Below, piece after piece: positions 1 through 11,670 of a stretch of DNA of 64,000 nucleotides. Position numbers and translations under genes: made by a program. The stretch covers positions 23,416,001-23,480,000 of the forward strand of contig NC_079888.1 in assembly GCF_029227915.1 (NCBI RefSeq), given 5' to 3'. The notes beneath the pieces are model-generated. The model made no database searches. It was not told where the DNA came from and worked only from the letters and a program-made list of their open reading frames with translations. Position 1 is the first letter of the stretch. Each line of letters opens with the position of its first letter. The DNA comes from Hydractinia symbiolongicarpus. Lineage: Eukaryota; Cnidaria; Hydrozoa; Anthoathecata; Hydractiniidae.

Positions 1-203
1 GTGGTGAAAAAGTAATTTAAAAAATCGTTCGGGAAATGAGTTTACTCCCTGGGTACTTTCTTTGTATACTTTTGACTATACGGGCCGAGTCCGGGATTTA
101 CAGCAAATCGCGGATTTTCGTTTGCCGGCGATTAAACTTCTTTTATTCAGCGTCTCATCAAAAATGAAAACGTTTTTAAAAACTACAAGTCTCATGCGTT
201 TTA

Positions 204-392
204 GTGGTGAAATAATAATTTAAAAAATCGTTTGGGAAATGAGTTTACTCACAGGGTACTTTCTTTGTATACATTCGACTATACGTGCCAAGTCCGGGAT
301 TTACGGGAAATCGCGGGTTTTCGTTTGCCGGCGATAAAACTTCTTTTATTCAGCGTCTCATCAAAAATGAAAACATTTTTAAATGCGTTTTA
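204..392 (+). repeat. 14-bp-deleted monomer (189 bp), copy 1 of 6
   Basis: The unit lacks the 14 bases AAACTACAAGTCTC just after dyad D3, so CATTTTT is followed by AAATGCG. It is a K-subtype unit (CTCACAGGG, CATTCGAC). Like the other copies it is followed by a unit starting GTGGTGAAAAAATAATAT with TCGTTCTGG. Confidence 0.9.
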
Positions 393-1570
393 GTGGTGAA
401 AAAATAATATAAAAAATCGTTCTGGAAATGAGTTTACTCCCTGGGTACTTTCTTTGTATACTTTTGAATATACGGGCCGAGTCCAGGATTTACGAGAAAA
501 CGCGGATTTTCGTTTGCCGGCGATTAAACTTCTTTTATTTAGCGTCCCATCAAAAATGAAAACATTTTTAAAAACTACAAGTCTCATGCGTTTTAGTGGT
601 GAAAAAGTAATTTAAAAAATCGTTCGGAAAATGAGTTTACTCCCTGGGTACTTTCTTTGTATACTTTTGATTATACGGGCCAAGCCGGGATTTACGGGAA
701 ATAGCGGGTTTTCGTTTGCCGGCGATTAAACTTCTTTTATTCAGCGTCTCATCAAAAATGAAAATATTTTTGAAAACTACAAGTCTCATGCGTTTTAGTG
801 GTGAAAAAAAAATTTAAAAAATCGTTCGGGAAATGAGTTTACTCCCTGGGTACTTTCTTTGTATACTTTTGACTATACGGGCCAAGCCCGGGATTTACAG
901 GAAAACGCGGGATTTCGTTTGCCGGCGATTAAACTTCTTTTATTCAGCGTCTCATCAAAAATGAAAACATTTTTAAATGCGTTTTAGTGGTGAAAAAATA
1001 ATATAAAAAATCGTTCTGGAAATGAGTTTACTCCCTGGGTACTTTCTTTGTATACTTTTGACTATACGGGCCGAGTCCAGGATTTACGAGAAAACGCGGA
1101 TTTTCGTTTGCCGGCGATTAAACTTCTTTTATTTAGCGTCCCATCAAAAATGAAAACATTTTTAAAAACTACAAGTCTCATGCGTTTTAGTGGTGAAAAA
1201 GTAATTTAAAAAATCGTTCGGAAAATGAGTTTACTCCCTGGGTACTTTCTTTGTATACTTTTGATTATACGGGCCAAGCCGGGATTTACGGGAAATAGCG
1301 GGTTTTCGTTTGCCGGCGATTAAACTTCTTTTATTCAGCGTCTCATCAAAAATGAAAATATTTTTGAAAACTACAAGTCTCATGCGTTTTAGTGGTGAAA
1401 AAAAAATTTAAAAAATCGTTCGGGAAATGAGTTTACTCCCTGGGTACTTTCTTTGTATACTTTTGACTATACGGGCCAAGCCCGGGATTTACAGGAAAAC
1501 GCGGGATTTCGTTTGCCGGCGATTAAACTTCTTTTATTCAGCGTCTCATCAAAAATGAAAACATTTTTAA
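393..1570 (+). repeat. Trimer HOR, 594 bp x2
   Basis: Units starting at 393, 596 and 798 (203, 202 and 189 bp) are repeated at 987, 1190 and 1392. Shared rare variants include ACGAGAAAACGCGG, ATTTAGCGTCCC, ATTATACGGGCCAAGCCGGG and ACAGGAAAACGCGGGATTTC. Visible differences are few, such as GAATATAC against GACTATAC. Identity ends near 1570, where the second copy lacks the 14-bp deletion present at 974-976. Confidence 0.9.
798..986 (+). repeat. 14-bp-deleted monomer, copy 2
   Basis: Same 14-bp deletion as at 204-392, but in a non-K unit reading CTCCCTGGG and ACAGGAAAACGCGG. The deletion therefore sits on more than one subtype background, pointing to exchange between subtypes. Confidence 0.9.
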
Positions 1571-2202
1571 AAACTACAAGTCTCATGCGTTTTAGTGGTG
1601 AAAAAGTAATTTAAAAAATCGTTCGGGAAATGAGTTTACTCCCTGGGTATTTTCTTTGTATACTTTTGACTATACGGGCCAAGCCCGGGATTTACGGGAA
1701 ATAGCGGGTTTTCGTTTGCCGGCGATTAAACTTCTTTTATTCAGCGTCTCATCAAAAATGAAAACATTTTTAAAAACTACAAGTCTCATGCGTTTTAGTG
1801 GTGAAAAAGTAATTTAAAAAATCGTTTGGGAAATGAGTTTACTACCTGGGTACTTTCTTTGTATACTTTTGACTATACGGGCCGAGTCCAGGATTTACGG
1901 GAAATCGCAGGTTTCGTTTGCCGGCGATTAAACTTCTTTTATTCAGCGTCTCATCAAAAATGAAAACATTTTTAAAAACTACAAGTCTCATGCGTTTTAG
2001 TGGTAAAAAAGTAATTTAAAAAATCGTTCGGGAAATGAGTTTACTCCCTGGGTACTTTCTTTGTATACTTTTGAGTATACGGCCCAAGCCCGGGATTTAC
2101 GGGAAATCGCGGGTTTTCGTTTGCCGGCGATTAAACTTCTTTTATTCAGCGTCTCATCAAAAATGAAAACATTTTTGAAAACTACAAGTCTCATGCGTTT
2201 TA

Positions 2203-2390
2203 GTGGTGAAAAAATAATTTAAAAAATCGTTCGGGAAATGAGTTTACTCCCTGGGTACTTTCTTTGTATACTTTTGACTATACGGGCCGAGTCCGGGATT
2301 TAGGGAAATCAGAGGTTTTCGTTTGCCGGCGATTAAACTTCTTTTATTCAGCGTCTCATCAAAAATGAAAACATTTTTAAATGCGTTTTA
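2203..2390 (+). repeat. 14-bp-deleted monomer, copy 3 (188 bp)
   Basis: Same deletion on a GCCGAGTCCGGGATTTAGGG background. It is one base shorter than the others because of the TTTAGGG variant. Confidence 0.9.
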
Positions 2391-3019
2391 GTGGTGAAAA
2401 AATAATATAAAAAATCGTTCTGGAAATGAGTTTACTCCCTGGGTACTTTCTTTGTATACTTTTGACTATACGGGCCGAGTCCAGGATTTACGGGAAATCG
2501 CAGGTTTTCGTTTGCCGGCGATTAAACTTCTTTTATTCAGCGTCTCATCAAAAATGAAAACATTTTTAAAAACTACAAGTCTCATGCGTTTTAGTGGTGA
2601 AAAAGTAATTTAAAAAATCGTTCGGGAAATGAGTTTACTACCTGGGTACTTTCTTTGTATACTTTTGACTATACGGGCCGAGTCCGGGATTTACAGGAAA
2701 TCGCGGATTTTCGTTTGCCGGCGATTAAACTTCTTTTATTCAGCGTCTCATCAAAAATGAAAACGTTTTTAAAAACTACAAGTCTCATGCGTTTTAGTGG
2801 TGAAATAATAATTTAAAAAATCGTTTGGGAAATGAGTTTACTCACAGGGTACTTTCTTTGTATACATTCGACTATACGGGCCGAGTCCAGGATTTACGGG
2901 AAATCGCAGGTTTTCGTTTGCCGGCGATTAAACTTCTTTTATTCAGCGTCTCATCAAAAATGAAAATATTTTTGAAAACTACAAGTCTCATGCGTTTTGG
3001 TGGTGAAAAAATAATATAA

Positions 3020-6000
3020 AAAATCGTTCTGGAAATGAGTTTACTCCCTGGGTACTTTCTTTGTATACTTTTGACTATACGGGCCGAGTCCAGGATTTAC
3101 GGGAAATGGCAGGTTTTCGTTTGCCGGCGATTAAACTTCTTTTATTCAGCGTCTCATCAAAAATGAAAACATTTTTGAAAACTACAAGTCTCATGCGTTT
3201 TAGTGGTGAAAAATAATTTAAAAAATCGTTCGGGAAATGAGTTTACTCCCTGGGTACTTTCTTTGTATACTTTTGATTATACGGGCCAAGCCGGGATTTA
3301 CGGGAAATAGCGGGTTTTCGTTTGCCGGCGATTAAACTTCTTTTATTCAGCGTCTCATCAAAAATGAAAACATTTTTAAAAGCTACAAGTCTCATGCGTT
3401 TTAGTGGTGAAAAAAAAATTTAAAAAATCGTTCGGGAAATGAGTTTACTCCCTGGGTACTTTCTTTGTATACTTTTGACTATACGGGCCAAGCCCGGGAT
3501 TTACAGGAAAACGCGGGATTTCGTTTGCCGGCGATTAAACTTCTTTTATTCAGCGTCTCATCAAAAATGAAAACATTTTTGAAAACTACAAGTCTCATGC
3601 GTTTTAGTGGTGAAAAAGTAATTTAAAAAATCGTTCGGGAAATGAGTTTACTCCCTGGGTATTTTCTTTGTATACTTTTGACTATACGGGCCAAGCCCGG
3701 GATTTACGGGAAATAGCGGGTTTTCGTTTGCCGGCGAATAAACTTCTTTTATTCAGCGTCTCATCAAAAATGAAAACATTCTTGAAAACTACAAGTCTCA
3801 TGCGTTTTAGTGGTGAAATAATAATTTAAAAAATCGTTTGGGAAATGAGTTTACTCCCTGGGTACTTTCTTTGTATACTTTTGACTATACGGGCCGAGTC
3901 CAGGATTTACGGGAAATCGCAGGTATTCGTTTGCCGGCGATTAAACTTCTTTTATTCAGCGTCTCATCAAAAATGAAAACATTTTTAAAAACTACAAGTC
4001 TCATGCGTTTTAGTGGTGAAAAGTAATTTAAAAAATCGTTCGGGAAATGAGTTTACTCCCTGGGTACTTTCTTTGTATACTTTTGAGTATACGGCCCAAG
4101 CCCGGGATTTACGGGAAATCGCGGGTTTTCGTTTGCCGGCGATTAAACTTCTTTTATTCAGCGTCTCATCAAAAATGAAAACATTTTTGAAAACTACAAG
4201 TCTCATGCGTTTTAGTGGTGAAAAAATAATTTAAAAAATCGTTCGGGAAATGAGTTTACTTCCTGGGTACTTTCTTTGTATACTTTTGACTATACGGGCC
4301 GAGTCCGGGATTTAGGGAAATCACAGGTTTTCGTTTGCCGGCGATTAAACTTCTTTTATTCAGCGTCCCATCAAATATGAAAATATTTTTGAAAACTACA
4401 AGTCTCATGCGTTTAGTGGTAAAAAAATAATATAAAAAATCGTTCAGGAAATGAGTTTACCTCCTGGATACTTTCTTTGTATACTTTTGACTATACGGGC
4501 CAAGCCCGGGATTTACGGGAAATCGCGGGTTTTCGTTTGCCAGCGATTAAACTTCTTTTATTCAGCGTCTCATCAAAAATGAAAACATTTTTAAAAACTA
4601 CAAGTCTTATGCGTTTTAGTGGTGAAAAAATATTTTAAAAAATCGTTCGGGAAATGAGTTTACTCCCTGGGTACTTTTTTTGTATACTTTTGACTATACG
4701 GGCCAAGCCCGGGATTTACGGGAAATCGCGGGTTTTCGTTTGCCGGCGATTAAACTTCTTTTATTTAGCGTCTCATCAAAAATGAAAACATTTTTATAAA
4801 CTACAAGTCTCATGCGTTTTAGTAGTGAAAAAGTAATTTAAAAAATCGTTCTGGAAATGAGTTTACTCCCTGGGTACTTTCTTTGTATACTTTTGACTAT
4901 ACGGGCCGAGTCCAGGATTTACGGGAAATCGCAGGTTTTCGTTTGCCGGCGATTAAACTTCTTTTATTCAGCGTCTCATCAAAAATGAAAACATTTTTGA
5001 AAACTACAAGTCTCATGCGTTTTAGTGGTGAAAAAATAATTTAAAAAATCGTTCGGGAAATGAGTTTACTCCCTGGGTACTTTCTTTGTATACTTTTGAT
5101 TATACGGGCCAAGCCGGGATTTACGGGAAATAGCGGGTTTTCGTTTGCCGGCGATTAAACTTCTTTTATTCAGCGTCTCATCAAAAATGAAAACATTTTT
5201 AAAAGCTACAAGTCTCATGCGTTTTAGTGGTGAAAAAAAAATTTAAAAAATCGTTCGGGAAATGAGTTTACTCCCTGGGTACTTTCTTTGTATACTTTTG
5301 ACTATACGGGCCAAGCCCGGGATTTACAGGAAAACGCGGGATTTCGTTTGCCGGCGATTAAACTTCTTTTATTCAGCGTCTCATCAAAAATGAAAACATT
5401 TTTAAAAACTACAAGTCTCATGCGTTTTAGTGGTGAAAAAGTAATTTAAAAAATCGTTCGGGAAATGAGTTTACTCCCTGGGTATTTTCTTTGTATACTT
5501 TTGACTATACGGGCCAAGCCCGGGATTTACGGGAAATAGCGGGTTTTCGTTTGCCGGCGAATAAACTTCTTTTATTCAGCGTCTCATCAAAAATGAAAAC
5601 ATTCTTGAAAACTACAAGTCTCATGCGTTTTAGTGGTGAAATAATAATTTAAAAAATCGTTTGGGAAATGAGTTTACTCCCTGGGTACTTTCTTTGTATA
5701 CTTTTGACTATACGGGCCGAGTCCAGGATTTACGGGAAATCGCAGGTATTCGTTTGCCGGCGATTAAACTTCTTTTATTCAGCGTCTCATCAAAAATGAA
5801 AACATTTTTAAAAACTACAAGTCTCATGCGTTTTAGTGGTGAAAAAGTAATTTAAAAAATCGTTCGGGAAATGAGTTTACTCCCTGGGTACTTTCTTTGT
5901 ATACTTTTGAGTATACGGCCCAAGCCCGGGATTTACGGGAAATCGCGGGTTTTCGTTTGCCGGCGATTAAACTTCTTTTATTCAGCGTCTCATCAAAAAT

Positions 6001-6463
6001 GAAAACATTTTTGAAAACTACAAGTCTCATGCGTTTTAGTGGTGAAAAAATAATTTAAAAAATCGTTCGGGAAATGAGTTTACTTCCTGGGTACTTTCTT
6101 TGTATACTTTTGACTATACGGGCCGAGTCCGGGATTTAGGGAAATCACAGGTTTTCGTTTGACGGCGATTAAACTTCTTTTATTCAGCGTCCCATCAAAT
6201 ATGAAAATATTTTTGAAAACTACAAGTCTCATGCGTTTAGTGGTAAAAAAATAATATAAAAAATCGTTCGGGAAATGAGTTTACCTCCTGGATACTTTCT
6301 TTGTATACTTTTGACTATACGGGCCAAGCCCGGGATTTACGGGAAATCGCGGGTTTTCGTTTGCCAGCGATTAAACTTCTTTTATTCAGCGTCTCATCAA
6401 AAATGAAAACATTTTTAAAAACTACAAGTCTTATGCGTTTTAGTGGAGAAAAAATATTTTAAA
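3020..6463 (+). repeat. Eight-monomer block duplicated at 1,823-bp spacing
   Basis: About 3020-4640 recurs at about 4842-6463. Shared rare variants include ATTATACGGGCCAAGCCGGG (3271/5094), ACAGGAAAACGCGGG (about 3504/5327), the GTATTCG change (about 3923/5746) and TTGCCAGCGATT (about 4537/6361). The offset moves from 1,823 to 1,824 through a one-A indel at 4018. One monomer with ATTTTTATAAACTAC lies between the copies, at about 4641-4841, and recurs at about 6665-6866. Confidence 0.85.
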
Positions 6464-7656
6464 AAATCGTTCTGGAAATGAGTTTACTCCCTGGGTACTT
6501 TCTTTATATACTTTTGACTATACGGGCCGAGTCTAGGATTTAGGTAAATCGCAGGTTTTCGTTTGCCAGCGATTAAACTGCTTTTATTCAGCGTCTCATC
6601 AAAAATGAAAACATTTTTGAAAATTACAAGTCTGATGCGTTTTAGTGGTGAAAAAGTAATTTAAAAAATCGTTCGTGAAATGAGTTTACTCCCTGGGTAC
6701 TTTTTTTGTATACTTTTGACTATACGGGCCAAGCCCGGGATTTACGGGAAATCGCGGGTTTTCGTTTGCCGGCGATTAAACTTCTTTTATTTAGCGTCTC
6801 ATCAAAAATGAAAACATTTTTATAAACTACAAGTCTCATGCGTTTTAGTAGTGAAAAAGTAATTTAAAAAATCGTTCGGGAAATGAGTTTACTCCCTGGG
6901 TACTTTCTTTGTATACTTTTGAATATACGGGCCAAGCCCGGGATTTACGAGAAATCGCGGGTTTTCGTTTGCCGCCGATTAAACTTCTTTTATTCAGCGT
7001 CCCATCAAATATGAAAATATTTTTGAAAACTACAAGTCTCATGCGTTTAGTGGTAAAAAAATAATATAAAAAATCGTTCGGGAAATGAGTTTACCCCCTG
7101 GGTACTTTCTTTGTATACTTTTGACTATACGGGCCAAACCCGGGATATACGGGAAATCGCGGGTTTTCGTTTGCCAGCGATTAAACTTCTTTTATTCAGC
7201 GTCTCATCAAAAATGAAAACATTTTTAAAAACTACAAGTCTTATGCGTTTTAGTGGTGAAAAAATATTTTAAAAAATCGTTCTGGAAATGAGTTTACTCC
7301 CTGGGTACTTTCTTTATATACTTTTGACTATACGGGCCGAGTCCAGGATTTAGGGAAATCGCAGGTTTTCGTTTGCCGGCGATTAAACTGCTTTTATTCA
7401 GCGTCTCATCAAAAATGAAAACATTTTTGAAAACTACAAGTCTCATGCGTTTTAGTGGTGAAAAAATAATTTAAAAAATCGTTCGGGAAATGAGTTTATT
7501 TCCTGGGTACTTTCTTTGTATACTTTTGACTATACGGGCCAAGCCGGGATTTACGGGAAATCGCGGGTTTTCGTTTGCCGGCGATTAAACTTCTTTTATT
7601 CAGCGTTTCATCAAAAATAAATACATTTTTAAAAACTACAAGTCTTATGCGTTTTA

Positions 7657-7845
7657 GTGGTAAAAAAATAATTTAAAAAATCGTTCCGGAAATGAGTTTA
7701 CTCACAGGGTACTTTCTTTGTATACATTTGACTATACGTGTCAAGCCCGGGATTTACGGGAAATCGCGGGTTTTCGTTTGCCGGCGATTAAACTTCTTTT
7801 ATTCAGCGTCTCATCAAAAATGAAAACATTTTTAAATGCGTTTTA
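7657..7845 (+). repeat. 14-bp-deleted monomer, copy 4
   Basis: K-subtype unit with the same 14-bp deletion; it opens the 1,001-bp 5-mer. Confidence 0.9.
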
Positions 7846-8657
7846 GTGGTGAAAAAATAATATAAAAAATCGTTCTGGAAATGAGTTTACTCCCTGGGTA
7901 CTTTCTTTGTATACTTTTGACTATACGGGCCGAGTCCAGGATTTACGGGAAATCGCAGGTTTTCGTTTGCCAGCGATTAAACTTCTTTTATTCAGCGTCT
8001 CATCAAAAATGAAAACATTTTTAAAAACTACAAGTCTCATGCGTTTTAGTGGTGAAAAAGTAATTTAAAAAATCGTTCGGGAAATGAGTTTACTCCCTGG
8101 GTACTTTCTTTGTATACTTTTGACTATACGGGCCGAGTGCGGGATTTACAGGAAATCGCGGATTTTCGTTTGCCGGCGATTAAACTTCTTTTATTCAGCG
8201 TCTCATTAAAAATGAAAACATTTTTAAAAACTACAAGTCTCATGCGTTTTAGTGGTGAAAAAGTAATTTAAAAAATCGTTCGGGAAATGAGTTTACTCCC
8301 TGGGTACTTTCTTTGTATACTTTTGACTATACGGGCCGAGTCCAGGATTTACGGGAAATCGCAGGTTTTCGTTTGCCGGCGATTAAACTTCTTTTATTCA
8401 GCGTCTCATCAAAAATGAAAACATTTTTAAAAACTACAAGTCTCATGCGTTTTAGTGGTGAAAAAGTATTTTAAAAAATCGTTCGGGAAATGAGTTTACT
8501 CCCTGGGTACTTTCTTTGTATACTTTTGACTATACGGGCCGAGTCCGGGATTTACAGGAAATCGCGGATTTTCGTTTGCCGGCGATTAAACTTCTTTTAT
8601 TCAGCGTCTCATCAAAAATGAAAACGTTTTTAAAAACTACAAGTCTCATGCGTTTTA

Positions 8658-8846
8658 GTGGTGAAATAATAATTTAAAAAATCGTTTGGGAAATGAGTTT
8701 ACTCACAGGGTACTTTCTTTGTATACATTGGACTATACGTGCCAAGCCCGGGATTTACGGGAAATCGCGGGTTTTCGTTTGCCGGCGATTAAACTTCTTT
8801 TATTCAGCGTCTCATCAAAAATGAAAACATTTTTAAATGCGTTTTA
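8658..8846 (+). repeat. 14-bp-deleted monomer, copy 5
   Basis: K-subtype unit with the same deletion, opening the second copy of the 1,001-bp 5-mer. Confidence 0.9.
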
Positions 8847-11481
8847 GTGGTGAAAAAATAATATAAAAAATCGTTCTGGAAATGAGTTTACTCCCTGGGT
8901 ACTTTCTTTGTATACTTTTGACTATACGGGCCGAGTCCAGGATTTACGGGAAATCGCAGGTTTTCGTTTGCCGGCGATTAAACTTCTTTTATTCAGCCTC
9001 TCATCAAAAATGAAAACATTTTTAAAAACTACAAGTCTCATGCGTTTTAGTGGTGAAAAAGTAATTTAAAAAATCGTTCGGGAAATGAGTTTACTCCCTG
9101 GGTACTTTCTTTGTATACTTTTGACTATACGGGCCGAGTCCGGGATTTACAGGAAATCGCGGATTTTCGTTTGCCGGCGATTAAACTTCTTTTATGCAGC
9201 GTCCCATCAAATATGAAAATATTTTTGAAAACTACAAGTCTCATGCGTTTAGTGGTAAAAAAATAATATAAAAAATCGTTCGGGAAATGAGTTTACTCCC
9301 TGGGTACTTTCTTTGTAAACTTTTGACTATACGGGCCAAGCCCGGGATATACGGGAAATCGCGGGTTTTCGTTTGCCGGCGATTAAACTTCATTTATTCA
9401 GCGTCTCATCAAAAATGAAAACATTTTTAAAAACTACAAGTCTTATGCGTTTTAGTGGTGAAAAAATAGTTTAAAAAATCGTTCTGGAAATGAGTTTACT
9501 CCCTGGGTACTTTCTTTGTATACTTTTGACTATACGGGCCGAGTCCGGGATTTAGGGAAATCGCAGGTCTTCGTTTGCCGGCGATTAAACTGCTTTTATT
9601 TAGCGTGTCATCAAAAATGAAAAAATTTTTGAAAACTACAAGTCTCATGCGTTTTAGTGGTGAAAAAATAATTTAAAAAATCGTTCGGGAAATGAGTTTA
9701 CTCCCTGGGTACTTTCTTTGTATACTTTTGACTATACGGGCCAATCCGGGATTTACGGGAAATCGCGGGTTTTCGTTTGCCGGCGATTAAACTTCTTTTA
9801 TGCAGCGTCTCATCAAAAATGAAAACATTTTTAAAAACTACAAGTCTTATGCGTTTTAGTGGTGAAAAAATAATTTAAAAAATCGTTCTGAAAATGAGTT
9901 TACTCACAGGGTACTTTCTTTGTATACATTCGACTATACGTGCCAAGCCAGGGATTTACGGGAAATCGCGGGTTTTCGTTTGCCGGCGATTAAACTGCTT
10001 TTATTCAGCGTCTCATCAAAAAAGAAAACATTCTTGAAAACTACAAGTCTCATGCGTTTTAGTGGTGAAATAATAATTTAAAAAATCGTTTGGGAAATGA
10101 GTTTACTCCCTGGGTACTTTCTTTGTATACTTTTGACTATACGGGCCGAGTCCAGGATTAACGGAAAATCGCAGGTTTTCGTTTGCCGGCGATTAAACTT
10201 CTTTTATTCAGCGTCTCATCAAAAATGAAAACATTTTTAAAAACTACAAGTCTCATGCGTTTTAGTGGTAAAAAAATAATATAAAAAATCGTTCGGGAAA
10301 TGAGTTTACTCCCTGGGTACTTTCTTTGTATACTTTTGACTATACGGGCCGAGCCCGGGATTTACGGGAAATGGCGGGTTTTCGTTTGCCGGTGATTAAA
10401 CTTCTTTTATTCAGCGTCTCATCAAAAATGAAAACATTTTTAAAAACTACAAGTCTTATGCGTTTTAGTGGTGAAAAAATAATTTAAAAAATCGTTCCGG
10501 AAATGAGTTTACTCACAGGGTACTTTCTTTGTATACATTCGACTATACGTGCCAAGCCAGGGACTTACGGGAAATCGCGGGTTTTCGTTTGCCGGCGATT
10601 AAACTGCTTTTATTCAGCGTCTCATCAAAAAAGAAAACATTCTTGAAAACTACAAGTCTCATGCGTTTTAGTGGTGAAATAATAACTTAAAAAATCGTTT
10701 GGGAAATGAGTTTACTCCCTGGGTACTTTCTTTGTATACTTTTGACTATACGGGCCGAGTCCAGGGTTTACGGAAAATCGCAGGTTTTCGTTTGCCGGCG
10801 ATTAAACTTCTTTTATTCAGCGTCTCATCAAAAATGAAAACATTTTTAAAAACTACAAGTCTCATGCGTTTTAGTGGTGAAAAAGTAATTTAAAAAATCG
10901 TTCGGAAAATGAGTTTACTCCCTGGGTACTTTCTTTGTATACTTCTGATTATACGGGCCAAGCCCGGGATTTACGGGAAATCGCGGGTTTTCGTTTGCCG
11001 GCGATTAAACTTCTTTTATTCAGCGTCTCACCAAAAATGAAAACATTGTTGAAAACTACAAGTCTCATGCGTTTTAGTGGTGAAGAAATAATTTAAAAAA
11101 TCGTTCGGGAAATGAGTTTACTCCCTGGGTACTTTCTTTGTATACTTTTGACTATACGGACCGAGTCCAGGATTTACGGGAAATCGCAGATTTTCGTTTG
11201 CCGGCGATTAAACTTCTTTTATTCAGCGTCCCATCAAATATGAAAATATTTTTGAAAACTACAAGTCTCATGCGTTTAGTGGTAAAAAAATAATATAAAA
11301 AATCGTTCGGGAAATGAGTTTACTCCCTGGGTACTTTCTTTGTATACTTTTGACTATACGGGCCGAGCCCGGGATTTACGGGAAATGGCGGGTTTTCGTT
11401 TGCCGGTGATTAAACTTCTTTTATTCAGCGTCTCATCAAAAATGAAAACATTTTTAAAAACTACAAGTCTTATGCGTTTTA

Positions 11482-11670
11482 GTGGTGAAAAAATAATTTA
11501 AAAAATCGTTCCGGAAATGAGTTTACTCACAGGGTACTTTCTTTGTATACATTCGACTATACGTGCCAAGCCCGGGATTTACGGGAAATCGCGGGTTTTC
11601 GTTTCCCGGCGATTAAACTTCTTTTATTCAGCGTCTCATCAAAAATGAAAACATTTTTAAATGCGTTTTA
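11482..11670 (+). repeat. 14-bp-deleted monomer, copy 6
   Basis: K-subtype unit with the same deletion; the rightmost copy in the window. The deletion allele is absent from the remaining 52 kb. Confidence 0.9.

Larger units (their letters stand above)
7657..9198 (+). repeat. 5-mer spacing of 1,001 bp
   Basis: A K-subtype unit with the 14-bp deletion (7657-7845) followed by an AATATAAAAAATCGTTCTGG unit and an ACAGGAAATCGCGGATTTTC unit recurs at 8658-9198. The offset is 1,001 bp (one 189-bp unit plus four of 203). The two intervening units at 8252 and 8455 are themselves similar to those at 7846 and 8049, so a dimer is nested inside. Confidence 0.8.
1..9600 (+). repeat. Array block R1: heterogeneous left zone
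   Basis: This block mixes many monomer subtypes and holds three separate multimer duplications (594, 1,823 and 1,001 bp) plus five of the six 14-bp-deleted units. Neighbouring monomers differ more from each other than in 39.6-47.3 kb. There is no gene or unique sequence in it. Confidence 0.85.

Noticed and set aside
2825-3019. Open reading frames of 60-82 codons on both strands, with similar peptides recurring throughout (for example 3838-4026, 16574-16822 minus, 55361-55555)
   Set aside because: Each spans about one monomer and simply translates the satellite. The 202-203 bp unit is not a multiple of 3, stops recur in TAATTTAA, frames are broken by the same indels that mark subtypes, and no ribosome-site or codon pattern supports translation.
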